DNA of 43,558 bases from an uncultured Sphingorhabdus sp. (lineage in GTDB: Bacteria > Pseudomonadota > Alphaproteobacteria > Sphingomonadales > Sphingomonadaceae). The translations under genes were made by a program, and so were the position numbers. The DNA is taken from the NCBI GenBank assembly GCA_937944295.1, contig CALDZL010000096.1, forward strand, positions 1 through 43,558, written 5' to 3'. This document shows positions 33,724 through 42,443 of this stretch, piece by piece; the stretch's first letter is position 1, and each line of letters opens with the position of its first letter. The notes below the pieces were generated by a model. That model was not told the DNA's origin. It searched no databases and was given only the letters and a program-made list of their open reading frames with translations.

Positions 33724-34860
33724 TTATAACTTACTATAGCATTGCTGCGCGTAACGATCTGTCATGCCAGCAATAAAATCACTGATATGCCTTGCTTTCA
33801 TAGGCTGCTTCTTCGGCATATTATCATACCAATCCCTAGGCATTTTTTCAGGATATTTATCATATGTCTCGCATAATTTTGTAATGATCCTATGGGCCTC
33901 ATTAGCCGCCGATATTTGTTCTGGGTGATGATAGAGGTTTTTATACATAAATTCTTTTAAAACTGCTTCTTGCTGCGCCATTTCTTCTGAAAAACCACCA
34001 ATCATGATGCCCGCATGACGCACATCTTCAACCGTTGCGACGCCGCTCTCTTTGATGCGTTTTTGAGTGGCTGTCAAAACATCATTGACCATCAAACCAA
34101 TCTGCCGGCGGATCAATTCCGATATAAGGATATTTTCATCATACCCATGATATTGCGCCTTAACAGTATCCCAATGTTTCTTAATGAAGGGCAATTCGCA
34201 CAATTGATCAATATGCAAAAGCCCTGCTCTAATGCCATCATCTATGTCATGATTATCATAAGCAATATCATCGGCAACGGCTGCTATTTGCGCCTCTAGC
34301 GATGGCCAAGTGCCCAATTGAAAATCTGCTATATCATCCAATTCTTTTAGCGCCCAAGACGGATTATCAAGCGGCCCATTATGTTTTGCAAGCCCTTCAA
34401 GCAGATCCCAGCTTAAGTTCAAACCTTGCCAGAGCGGATAGGGTTTCTCCAACATCATCAAGTTGCGCAATGTTTGCGCATTATGATCAAAACCACCATA
34501 GGATTTTAGCGATGCATCAAGCGCATCTTCCCCAGCATGACCAAAGGGCGGATGACCGATGTCATGCGCCAGGCAAAGCGCTTCGGTTAAATCTTCATCA
34601 AGGCGCAGCGCACGTGCCAAAGTTCGGCCAATTTGAGCCACTTCCAAACTATGTGTAAGACGCACACGATAATGGTCTCCATCAGGTGCAATAAACACTT
34701 GGGTTTTATGGCGCAAACGCCGAAATGAAATAGAGTGAATAATACGATCACGATCGCGCTGATACAGGTTACGCGGACCACGAATTTCACCCTCAGGCTG
34801 CTTATACAAGCGCCCTTTACTGGTTTCAGGAAAGCAAGCAAAGCTGGCCTTATCAGCCAT
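33724..34860 (-). CDS. dgt: dGTP triphosphohydrolase-like HD-domain protein
   Basis: Hydrolyses dNTPs to nucleosides and triphosphate, controlling the dNTP pool. 378 residues, the shorter form typical of alphaproteobacteria. HD motif residues are His70 (LTHSLEV), His99-Asp100 (LCLAHDIGHPPFGHAG), and a later Asp in ADDIAYDNHDIDDG. FRRLRHKTQVF near 47 and the N-terminal RGPRNLYQRDRDRI are also conserved. It lies 12 bases after the TPR-SPOR gene and 14 before the NAD(P)-binding gene. Substrate preference is an inference; many of this branch act on several dNTPs. Confidence 0.93.
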   Translation of the reverse strand: MADKASFACFPETSKGRLYKQPEGEIRGPRNLYQRDRDRIIHSISFRRLRHKTQVFIAPDGDHYRVRLTHSLEVAQIGRTLARALRLDEDLTEALCLAHDIGHPPFGHAGEDALDASLKSYGGFDHNAQTLRNLMMLEKPYPLWQGLNLSWDLLEGLAKHNGPLDNPSWALKELDDIADFQLGTWPSLEAQIAAVADDIAYDNHDIDDGIRAGLLHIDQLCELPFIKKHWDTVKAQYHGYDENILISELIRRQIGLMVNDVLTATQKRIKESGVATVEDVRHAGIMIGGFSEEMAQQEAVLKEFMYKNLYHHPEQISAANEAHRIITKLCETYDKYPEKMPRDWYDNMPKKQPMKARHISDFIAGMTDRYAQQCYSKL

Positions 34861-34872
34861 AAAATACTCCCA

Positions 34873-36660
34873 TCATTTTAGCGGAGTTACGATTGTACCA
34901 TTACCGCTACGCCAAACAAAGCCATCACCGCCACCTTTTCGATAAGCGGATTCAAATTTCTTAGCTGCATTTAAATTATCAAATGGTCCAATAACCATAC
35001 GATTTGTGTTGCCCCATTTCGATGTAAGCGCTGATTTTCCTGTAAATAAATCTTTTTGGCTACGTGATATGCGACGATAGTCAAATTTTAGCGCTTTGAT
35101 ATTTCTACCCGTTGCGATTTGAACCCAATAGCGCGATTTATTTTTCTCTGCTTCGGCTTGCTTAGCCTTTCTTTGCTTTTCTGCCTCTACCTTTTCTGCC
35201 TCTACCTTTTGGGCATCTTGACGTTTTTTACGCGCAGCCGCCTCTTCTCTCTCTTTCGCTTGTCTCAGAGCCAGAGCTTTTTTTTCTTCCTCTCTTTTAA
35301 TCCGCTGCTCTTCTTTTATGCTTTCTAAATTTACGGCATCAGCTGATCCTGTTTCATCCGTAACTTCAATAGATTGGATAAATTCACCCAAATCTAATGC
35401 TTTATTAGTAGAAGCAGTAACAGCAGCTTTCTCAAAAACCGCCTCACTGCTATTATTGGCATTAATCGCCGTTTTTGCAGGCGCAGCTTTATTATTGTCC
35501 TCTTGTAATAAAGACGCTATTTTTTCAGAAGATGAAGTTTGATCTATATTGTTGATTGCTGCGTTTTGAGCAGAATGAGCAGCGGCATCTGGTGAGACTG
35601 AATTTATGGATTGAGTGGTTTCTTGGATATTCACTATATCGGCTGGTAACAGTTCGGCTAACTTAGACTGTGATACACCTGATATTCTAATTTTTGGATT
35701 ATCATCAATAATTAATCGGCTTAATCTAATATTTTGTTGAGTATTCTCTTGACTATTTACTCTAATTTTAGTGGCAGCATTTATCTTATTATTTCTGCTT
35801 ATACCAAGAGGCGCACCTCTCGGTTGTAGCCGATTAGCCTCGACTGCTTGCGCCAAACTTTGAGTGTTTTGAGAAGCAATCCTGATATCCTTACTATCTT
35901 TACCTATCTGGTTAGAGGCTGGAAAATGTCCGAAATGTACCGCTGCGGCTTGCTGCGCTCCCGTTAATTTATTCATTGATTTGAGATAAGGACGTAAGTT
36001 TAGTGCATCTTGTCTCTGAAGAAAACCCTGCGCTATTTTGTATGACTCTTTATCTTTCCCTCTCGCCGCCAATAAAAATGCGCGAGCACGCCATGCTTTG
36101 GAATCATTCACCTGCAACAGAGGGAGCAACAGGCTGTCAGCATATTCAATATCCCCAGATAAGGAATAGGAAATGGCCTGCCTAATAGTCAATTCATTAC
36201 TATCTGTTGATGAGACTAGAGCATAATCTTGCTGAGCGCGACTGAAATTACCCACCAAATCAAAAGCCAATCCTCTATCAATTACAATATCATGTTGAGA
36301 TACCCCCAATGCTATCGCTATTTCAAATAATCGTAATGCTTCTGCAGGATTTTGTAAGGCAAGTTGAGCCTTTGCCATGGCAGATTTTATACGGCCTGAT
36401 GAAGGCGTTAATCGTTCCGCTCGTGTAAAAAAGTCTAATGCCACAATGGCATCACCCAGTTCCAGAGACGCAATACCAGCATCATATAGGGCATTGCTAT
36501 CCGTTGGGCTTTTACCAATGCGCATCATTGCTGCGCGTAAATCATCGGCAGCCTCGGGCTCATTGAGTATATTTATATCATCTGATTGCGCTATAACAAT
36601 ATTGAAATGCGTAGCAGACAATATTAGTAAGAGAAGAGCAGTGGGTTTCCCTATACGCAT
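34873..36660 (-). CDS. TPR- and SPOR-domain envelope protein
   Basis: Probably a periplasmic protein recruited to the division septum; SPOR domains bind peptidoglycan stripped of stem peptides. 595 residues. Signal peptide about 1-24 (cleavage after NIVIA). Residues about 40-215 contain TPR-like helices (DALYDAGIASLELGDAIVALDFF pattern and following). A long Asn/Ser/Ala-rich middle (about 250-440) is followed by a Glu/Lys/Arg coiled coil (about 455-508) with a perfect KVEAE duplication. The SPOR domain (509-595) starts RYWVQIATG and has RMVIGPF. The start is preceded by nine As and only a distant GAG. It lies between ftsZ and dgt, a position that suggests a division role. Confidence 0.85.
   Translation of the reverse strand: MRIGKPTALLLLILSATHFNIVIAQSDDINILNEPEAADDLRAAMMRIGKSPTDSNALYDAGIASLELGDAIVALDFFTRAERLTPSSGRIKSAMAKAQLALQNPAEALRLFEIAIALGVSQHDIVIDRGLAFDLVGNFSRAQQDYALVSSTDSNELTIRQAISYSLSGDIEYADSLLLPLLQVNDSKAWRARAFLLAARGKDKESYKIAQGFLQRQDALNLRPYLKSMNKLTGAQQAAAVHFGHFPASNQIGKDSKDIRIASQNTQSLAQAVEANRLQPRGAPLGISRNNKINAATKIRVNSQENTQQNIRLSRLIIDDNPKIRISGVSQSKLAELLPADIVNIQETTQSINSVSPDAAAHSAQNAAINNIDQTSSSEKIASLLQEDNNKAAPAKTAINANNSSEAVFEKAAVTASTNKALDLGEFIQSIEVTDETGSADAVNLESIKEEQRIKREEEKKALALRQAKEREEAAARKKRQDAQKVEAEKVEAEKQRKAKQAEAEKNKSRYWVQIATGRNIKALKFDYRRISRSQKDLFTGKSALTSKWGNTNRMVIGPFDNLNAAKKFESAYRKGGGDGFVWRSGNGTIVTPLK
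35181..35210 (-). repeat. Perfect 15-bp tandem duplication in the TPR-SPOR gene
   Basis: CTGCCTCTACCTTTT is present twice in a row (35181-35195, 35196-35210), encoding KVEAE twice within the coiled-coil. In frame, so copy-number change would alter coiled-coil length by five residues. Confidence 0.85.
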
Positions 36661-36809
36661 TTTTTTTTACATCTCATTACTCTTAATTGCAGCCTAATTT
36701 AAAAAATCGCAAACGTTAAGTTAATGAAAAAGACCAATAGTTCTAATCAATGGTTCAATTGAATAGAAATGCCTGATTCAAATTATGATAATATATTTTT
36801 TGACATCCA

Positions 36810-38327
36810 TTAATTATTACTTTGACGATCTAAAAATCGCGGAATATTGAGATTATCAGTATTTTCATCAACTGCTTCTACATTATCGCCTGTTTCCTCT
36901 TTATCACGCCCTATGCCGCGCGAGAGGTTTGACATTCTTTCAAATAATGTTCCTCCACCGCTTGCTATTTTAGGAGCTTCGTCAGTCGCTGCATTAACTT
37001 CTTCTGCAACGCTATCATTCAGATCCATTATATCGTCTGACTTTTGGGATAATTCCAACGGGGCATCTTCATTTACGGGTTTAGATACAGGCTCAGCCTG
37101 AGCTGCTGGTTCATCTTTCATTGATGAAAAATTTGGCACTGAGAAAGCAGGTTTTGTAGGTCTTTCAGGCTCTGGTGTATTAACTTTCTCTTCTGCTGGT
37201 TTTGCTACAGGCTCTATTTTAGGGGCAGCCTCAGCATTGGAAGTAGCGTTAGATGATGCCTTATTATCTGATGCATTGCCTCCAAATAAATAAGATGATT
37301 TATTTTGCGATTTTGTTTCTTGCCTCTCAAAACTATGGGTTCTAGTTGGCGCGGATGGAGCGTCAGTATCTATCCCAGTAGCCACTACAGACACACGAAT
37401 TCTACCGTCCAAATTCTCATTGAATGCACTGCCCCATATAATATTTGCGTCGGGATCAACCAATTCACGAATATGATTAGCAGCTTCATCTACCTCCATT
37501 AAACGCATATCTTCGCCGCCAGTGATGGAAACAATAACACCTTTTGCACCCTTCATGGAAACACCATCTAGCAGAGGGTTCGCAATGGCTTTTTCAGCCG
37601 CTTCAAGCGCACGTCCATCGCCTTCTGCCTCACCAGTGCCCATCATGGCCTTACCCATCTCATGCATAACAGAGCGAACATCAGCAAAATCTAAATTGAT
37701 CAGACCAGGCATTACCATTAAATCCGTAATCCCGCGAACACCTTGCTGCAATACTTCATCAGCCAGTAAAAAAGCTTCTTTAAATGTTGTGTTGGGGTTT
37801 GCCACCAAGAATAAGTTTTGGTTAGGAATAACGATTAATGTATCGACATGTTTTTGCAATTCTTCAATACCCGCATCCGCACTGCGCATGCGGCGAGAAC
37901 CTTCAAAAAGAAATGGCTTGGTAACAACACCAACGGTCAGAATATTCATTTCACGTGCTGCTTCGGCAATTACAGGTGCAGCGCCTGTACCAGTACCTCC
38001 CCCCATGCCAGCGGCAATGAAGACCATATGACACCCTTCGATAGAAGATTTTACTTGTTCAATCGTTTCTTCTGCTGCGGCGCGGCCAACTTCTGGTCGA
38101 GAACCAGCACCTAGTCCTTGCGTGATTTCAGGTCCAAGTTGAATACGCAATTCAGCAGGAGAGGAATTCAGTGCTTGAGCATCTGTATTTGTGATTATAA
38201 AATCAACACCTTCAACTTGCGCTTTTATCATATTTGCAACTGCATTTCCGCCTGCACCACCACAGCCGATAACCGCAATTTTAGGTTTCAATTCGTCTAC
38301 TACTGGTGGACCGATATTGATGCTCAT
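36810..38327 (-). CDS. ftsZ: Cell division protein FtsZ
   Basis: Tubulin-like GTPase that forms the cytoplasmic Z-ring. 505 residues. GTP-binding GMGGGTGTG at 107-115, with [10 protein letters not shown] at 21-30 and NTDAQAL at 47-53; the GTPase core runs to about 320. The following linker of about 170 residues is long and rich in Ala, Glu, Pro and Ser, as in alphaproteobacteria. The C-terminal peptide [11 protein letters not shown], which binds FtsA and other partners, is conserved. A strong AGGGGGA ribosome-binding site lies 11 bases before the ATG. It follows ftsA after 118 bases, which include a run of ten As, so it may have its own promoter. Confidence 0.98.
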   Translation of the reverse strand: MSINIGPPVVDELKPKIAVIGCGGAGGNAVANMIKAQVEGVDFIITNTDAQALNSSPAELRIQLGPEITQGLGAGSRPEVGRAAAEETIEQVKSSIEGCHMVFIAAGMGGGTGTGAAPVIAEAAREMNILTVGVVTKPFLFEGSRRMRSADAGIEELQKHVDTLIVIPNQNLFLVANPNTTFKEAFLLADEVLQQGVRGITDLMVMPGLINLDFADVRSVMHEMGKAMMGTGEAEGDGRALEAAEKAIANPLLDGVSMKGAKGVIVSITGGEDMRLMEVDEAANHIRELVDPDANIIWGSAFNENLDGRIRVSVVATGIDTDAPSAPTRTHSFERQETKSQNKSSYLFGGNASDNKASSNATSNAEAAPKIEPVAKPAEEKVNTPEPERPTKPAFSVPNFSSMKDEPAAQAEPVSKPVNEDAPLELSQKSDDIMDLNDSVAEEVNAATDEAPKIASGGGTLFERMSNLSRGIGRDKEETGDNVEAVDENTDNLNIPRFLDRQSNN

Positions 38328-38445
38328 TTACTTATTCCCCCTGCCATATGTGGCACTATATTAGAGTTTTGTAACGTTAATACACATTCTTAGAGTCAAA
38401 ACAAAAAAAAAATTAACCTTACATTTTTATTATATCATTACATGT

Positions 38446-39705
38446 CTAAAAATTATCTTTAAATGCGTTAATTATGCGCTGTAGCAAAGATTGAGAAGTA
38501 GCGCCATAATCATTATCAAGTTGATGAATCATATTTAATTTATATTGTTCGGATACTGCATATTGGATAAGACCAACCAATGACGCAAATGCGGGCCCCT
38601 TATGAGCATCTGGTAGTCCAGAAATCTGTGATGGCGTGCCAATACGAACTATTCGCCCTAGAGCTGATTGCAAATAATCTGCTATTCCTGATAGCTCTGC
38701 TCCCCCTCCTGTAATCACAATTTGCCCGCCACGCGAAGATACAAATCCCATCTCTTTTAGTGAATTTCCTACCTCAGAAATAAGTTGATCTAATTTTTGG
38801 CAAATTACAGCATTGAGTTGAGCCTTGGTAATATGCGGTTTTGTCTGATGATCCAAACTACCATCAGCATCATTGATCTCTAAAATATCTTGATTGTCAC
38901 GCGGCGATGACAATGCAGAACCATGGTAGCATTTTAAACGCTCTGCTTGTGTGCGTCTTAATCCGAAAGTCGATGCAATTTCGTCTGTTATATCATGCCC
39001 TCCTATCTGAATCGTATTTAAACCCACCAAAATCCCACCGATAAATACCGATACATTAGTAACCGACGCGCCTATCTCTAAAAGCGCTACACCCAAATCA
39101 CGCTCCTCATTGGTCAAACAAGATAGGCCTGTAGCTAATGGCGTCGCAACAATAGCTGATGGTTCTAAATGAGCAGCCCGAACGGTACTCTCTAAATTCC
39201 TAACGGGTGATGGATCTGCCATCAAAAAATGAACATCTACGCTAAGCAAATCCGCATGTAACCCGACCGGATTGGGAACACCACCAGCACCGTCCAAACT
39301 GTAAAGTGTAGGCTGCGCATGCAAAATTGTTTTACCGTTTACATCAAAATTGCTACGCCCCGCGTATAGCAATTCATCTATATCATGTTGTTCAACACGA
39401 TTGCCGCCCAATTCAATCTCTACTGGTCGTAATGCACTATCTAAGCCACCAGCAGACAAACCCACAATGATTTTATCGATATTCAAACTTGCCAATCGCT
39501 CGGCTTGTTCAACCGCATTACGCACTGTTATCTCGCATTTTTCTATATCGGTAATATAGCCACGTTTTATGCCTTTACTCTCTCGCTGCCCTGAACCTAA
39601 TACAATCAACTCTCCAGTATCTGTTTGACCTGCAATAATTGTACAAATTTTTGATGAGCCAATATCAATGGCGGAGATAATTTTTTCTACATGTGCAGTA
39701 TTCAT
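38446..39705 (-). CDS. ftsA: Cell division protein FtsA
   Basis: Actin-like membrane tether that recruits FtsZ to the membrane. 419 residues. Phosphate-binding ISAIDIGSSKI at 10-20, GLSAGGLDSA, ALLEIGASVTNVSVF and GGQIVITGGGAELSGI are the conserved nucleotide-fold elements. The C-terminal LLQRIINAFKDNF is the amphipathic helix for membrane attachment. The ATG overlaps the ftsQ stop by four bases. Confidence 0.97.
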   Translation of the reverse strand: MNTAHVEKIISAIDIGSSKICTIIAGQTDTGELIVLGSGQRESKGIKRGYITDIEKCEITVRNAVEQAERLASLNIDKIIVGLSAGGLDSALRPVEIELGGNRVEQHDIDELLYAGRSNFDVNGKTILHAQPTLYSLDGAGGVPNPVGLHADLLSVDVHFLMADPSPVRNLESTVRAAHLEPSAIVATPLATGLSCLTNEERDLGVALLEIGASVTNVSVFIGGILVGLNTIQIGGHDITDEIASTFGLRRTQAERLKCYHGSALSSPRDNQDILEINDADGSLDHQTKPHITKAQLNAVICQKLDQLISEVGNSLKEMGFVSSRGGQIVITGGGAELSGIADYLQSALGRIVRIGTPSQISGLPDAHKGPAFASLVGLIQYAVSEQYKLNMIHQLDNDYGATSQSLLQRIINAFKDNF

Positions 39706-40628
39706 ATAGAGCCGCCATTATCAGCGATATCAGATAGATTTTTTTTGGCATCTTTATTTTTAACTTGTAAATATGCGCGCTTCGGATCTCTAAAATCTAT
39801 TCTGACAATATCCCTGTCTAACAATCTATTTATGCCATCCATTTTAGCAAAATTAAGAAGGGCCTCAGCAGCAATTTTTTCGCCTTCAGGTAAAGATAGA
39901 GTTTCTCCTGTCTTAAAGATAATATCCCATCTTCTATTGCCAACCCATTTGGCACCAATGACTTGCGGTTTCAATGCTGGTGCTTCACTCAACAATTCGT
40001 CAAGATTTTTAATTTTATCATTGGCACCTTCACCTGCAATAAGAGGCAATCCAAGATAATTAGATTGTACGACATCCTCTAACACAATGCCATTTCTATC
40101 GACCAATGAATATTTCCCATCATGCTGCCATATAGCAATTGGCTGCCTCTCGACGACTTCAACAACCAGAGTATCCGGCAATCGGCGAGTAACACGAACA
40201 TCTTCTACCCACCCATTTTGGATAATATCTGTCCTTATCTTTTCAATATCAATCATAGGCATTGAGAGATCTTCAGACTGAAAAATCATATTATAGACTT
40301 TTAATTCATCAACCTCTTTCATACCCAAAATTTCCACGCTTTTTACCTCAAAACCTACTCTCGCAGACCAAGCTGCATATTGTGCATAGACCTGTTTTGG
40401 AACGCCCATCGCATTAATAACAATGATAATTGAGAAAAATAGGATCGCAAAAACTGAAGCGGTGAATATCTTTTGTAAATTAGCCTCGGTAATAGGCAAA
40501 GTACGAATAAATTTATCAAACCATGACAGACGCCTTACCTTACGCTTTACCTTTGGTTTTACAGACTTATTTGCGTTCTTTCTAGCTTGCTTGGGTTTTG
40601 AACCACGTTTTATTGTTGATCCGGCCAT
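39702..40628 (-). CDS. ftsQ: Cell division protein FtsQ
   Basis: Bitopic divisome protein linking cytoplasmic and periplasmic parts; 308 residues. A Lys/Arg-rich cytoplasmic tail (1-50) precedes a single transmembrane helix at about 54-73 (IFTASVFAILFFSIIIVINAM). The POTRA domain follows at about 97-165 (VEILGMKEVDELKVYNMI; NGWVEDVRVTRRLPDTLVVEVVER) and then the beta domain. The start overlaps the ddl end by 19 bases and its own stop overlaps ftsA by four, consistent with tight co-translation. Confidence 0.94.
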   Translation of the reverse strand: MAGSTIKRGSKPKQARKNANKSVKPKVKRKVRRLSWFDKFIRTLPITEANLQKIFTASVFAILFFSIIIVINAMGVPKQVYAQYAAWSARVGFEVKSVEILGMKEVDELKVYNMIFQSEDLSMPMIDIEKIRTDIIQNGWVEDVRVTRRLPDTLVVEVVERQPIAIWQHDGKYSLVDRNGIVLEDVVQSNYLGLPLIAGEGANDKIKNLDELLSEAPALKPQVIGAKWVGNRRWDIIFKTGETLSLPEGEKIAAEALLNFAKMDGINRLLDRDIVRIDFRDPKRAYLQVKNKDAKKNLSDIADNGGSI

Positions 40629-41542
40629 AGCGTCTCTCCGATAATAGTCTCTACCAGTTCACCATAAGAAACACCTGTCTGTTCAGCTTGTTCAGGGACA
40701 AGACTCAACGGTGTCATACCCGGCTGCGTATTCGTTTCTAGCACAAATACCCCCTCTTTACCTAATTCATCATTCCATCTAAAATCCGTTCGAGACACCC
40801 CTTTACATCCCAATTTTTGATGTGCTTTCAATGCCAAGTCCATCATATATTTTTCTATGTCTTTTGGTATTTGAGCAGGACAGATATGATAGGTCATCCC
40901 ATCAGTATATTTGGCATCAAAGTCATAGAAACCACTTTTTGGAACAAGTTCGGTGACACATAAAGCACGGTTGCCAAGCACCGCACAGGTCAATTCACGC
41001 CCTTTGATAAAGGGCTCGGCTAATAATGTATCAAACTCCTGCCAAGGCCCCTTGGAGTCTACACTGATAGGATTTCCATAATTGCTCTCTTCATGAACAA
41101 TCGCAACGCCCACCGAAGACCCTTCATTAATGGGTTTCAGCACATAAGGCCGCGGCAAAGGGTCGCTCTCGTAAAGACTATTGCTTTGGACAATTTTACC
41201 CTCTGGCATCGGCACACCTTCGGGAACAAGGCATTGTTTGGTAAGTTGTTTATCAATAGCTATAACCGACGTAACCATGCCGCTGTGCGTATAAGGAATT
41301 TGCATTAAATCAAGCAGCCCCTGAACGCTGCCATCTTCACCAGGACAACCATGCAACGCATTAAACACAATATCGGGGCGTAATTCATTCAGCACCATCG
41401 GCAAATTGCGGTCCATATCAATGCGCGATACAGTATGACCGCGTTCTTCCAGTGCAGATGCTACGCCTTCCCCGCTCATAAGAGATACAGAGCGCTCTGC
41501 CGACCATCCGCCCATAAGCACTGCTATGTGCAATTTATCCAT
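40610..41542 (-). CDS. ddl: D-alanine--D-alanine ligase
   Basis: ATP-dependent joining of two D-alanines for peptidoglycan precursors; 310 residues, DdlB-size. N-terminal VLMGGWSAERSVSLMSG, NALHGCPGEDGSVQGLLD with the conserved Glu, YTHSG and KQLTKQ, ATP-grasp YVLKPINEGSSVGV, and FVLETNTQPGMTPLSLVPEQ with metal ligands Glu and Asn near the C-terminus. The start overlaps the murB end by eight bases. It sits in its usual dcw position between murB and ftsQ. Confidence 0.97.
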   Translation of the reverse strand: MDKLHIAVLMGGWSAERSVSLMSGEGVASALEERGHTVSRIDMDRNLPMVLNELRPDIVFNALHGCPGEDGSVQGLLDLMQIPYTHSGMVTSVIAIDKQLTKQCLVPEGVPMPEGKIVQSNSLYESDPLPRPYVLKPINEGSSVGVAIVHEESNYGNPISVDSKGPWQEFDTLLAEPFIKGRELTCAVLGNRALCVTELVPKSGFYDFDAKYTDGMTYHICPAQIPKDIEKYMMDLALKAHQKLGCKGVSRTDFRWNDELGKEGVFVLETNTQPGMTPLSLVPEQAEQTGVSYGELVETIIGETLWPDQQ

Positions 41543-42443
41543 TGTTAAGCCCTTTTCCCACGCGCTGCACTTCCCATTCTAATGTTACACCAGAATGGTC
41601 CAATACGCGGCGGCGTACTTCTTCACCTAATGCTTCAATATCAGCAGACGTTGCATCACCAAGGTTCAGTAGAAAATTGGTATGCTTTTCGGATACTTGC
41701 GCATCGCCCATGCGCAGTCCCCTGCAGCCTGCTGCATCCACCAATTGCCAAGCCTTATGACCATCTGGATTTTTGAATGTCGAGCCACCCGTACGGCTGC
41801 GTAGCGGCTGTGAAGCCTCTCGATCGGCGGCAATTTTATCCATTTTTTCGCCTATTTCGCTTGGATCGCCTACATGCCCTTGAAACAGGGCCTCAACAAC
41901 GATTGCATCTTTGGGAACGGCGCTGTGACGATAGCGATATTCAAAATCATCATTACTCCATTTCACAATATCGCCATCACGCATCACCAAAGTGGCTTCG
42001 ATTAAGCTATCTTTTGTTTCATCACCATAGGCCCCTGCATTCATCCGTACCGCGCCGCCAACCGTACCTGGGATCCCGCGCTGAAATTCTAATCCCGCTA
42101 TCCCAGCATCGCGCGCCGCGCTCGCCAATGATATACCCATAGCTGCGCCGCCGCTGCGAATTTGATAGTCCTTTAATATTTCAACCTTACCCATAGATTT
42201 GGGCAAACGGATAACGACGCCATCAACGCCGCCATCGCGCACGATCATATTGGACCCTACGCCAATAGCCATAACGGGAATATCTCTATCTAAACTTTTC
42301 AAAAATTGTGATAATTCTTCTATGTTATCGGGCCGCACTAAATATTGCGCAGGCCCGCCCGTGCGAAACCAAATAAATTTCGCAAGACTGCTATTGGCCT
42401 CTATTGTGCCATTTATTTGGGGAATAGCAGATAAGGCGTTCAT
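41535..42443 (-). CDS. murB: UDP-N-acetylenolpyruvoylglucosamine reductase
   Basis: FAD enzyme that reduces UDP-GlcNAc-enolpyruvate to UDP-MurNAc. 302 residues from the ATG at 42443, whose first base is shared with the murC stop codon (TAATG); upstream in-frame sequence lies within murC. FRTGGPAQYLV, GVGSNMIVRDGGVDGVVIRL, GIPGTVGGAVRMNAGAYG, YRHS and GGSTFKNPDG with the catalytic Ser are all present, as is the EKHTNFLLNLGDAT C-terminus. Complete and typical. Confidence 0.97.
   Translation of the reverse strand: MNALSAIPQINGTIEANSSLAKFIWFRTGGPAQYLVRPDNIEELSQFLKSLDRDIPVMAIGVGSNMIVRDGGVDGVVIRLPKSMGKVEILKDYQIRSGGAAMGISLASAARDAGIAGLEFQRGIPGTVGGAVRMNAGAYGDETKDSLIEATLVMRDGDIVKWSNDDFEYRYRHSAVPKDAIVVEALFQGHVGDPSEIGEKMDKIAADREASQPLRSRTGGSTFKNPDGHKAWQLVDAAGCRGLRMGDAQVSEKHTNFLLNLGDATSADIEALGEEVRRRVLDHSGVTLEWEVQRVGKGLNNG

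Noticed and set aside
35119-35328. Hydrophobic plus-strand frame opposite the TPR-SPOR coiled coil
   Set aside because: Leu/Phe/Ser richness is the complement of Lys/Glu codons on the real strand.
36650-36670. A9 run at the TPR-SPOR start as a phase-variable element
   Set aside because: The run lies mostly before the start codon, so length changes would not shift the frame; A/T runs of this size are common in this sequence.
37522-38031. 169-residue plus-strand frame opposite ftsZ
   Set aside because: Lies antisense to the highly conserved FtsZ GTPase core.
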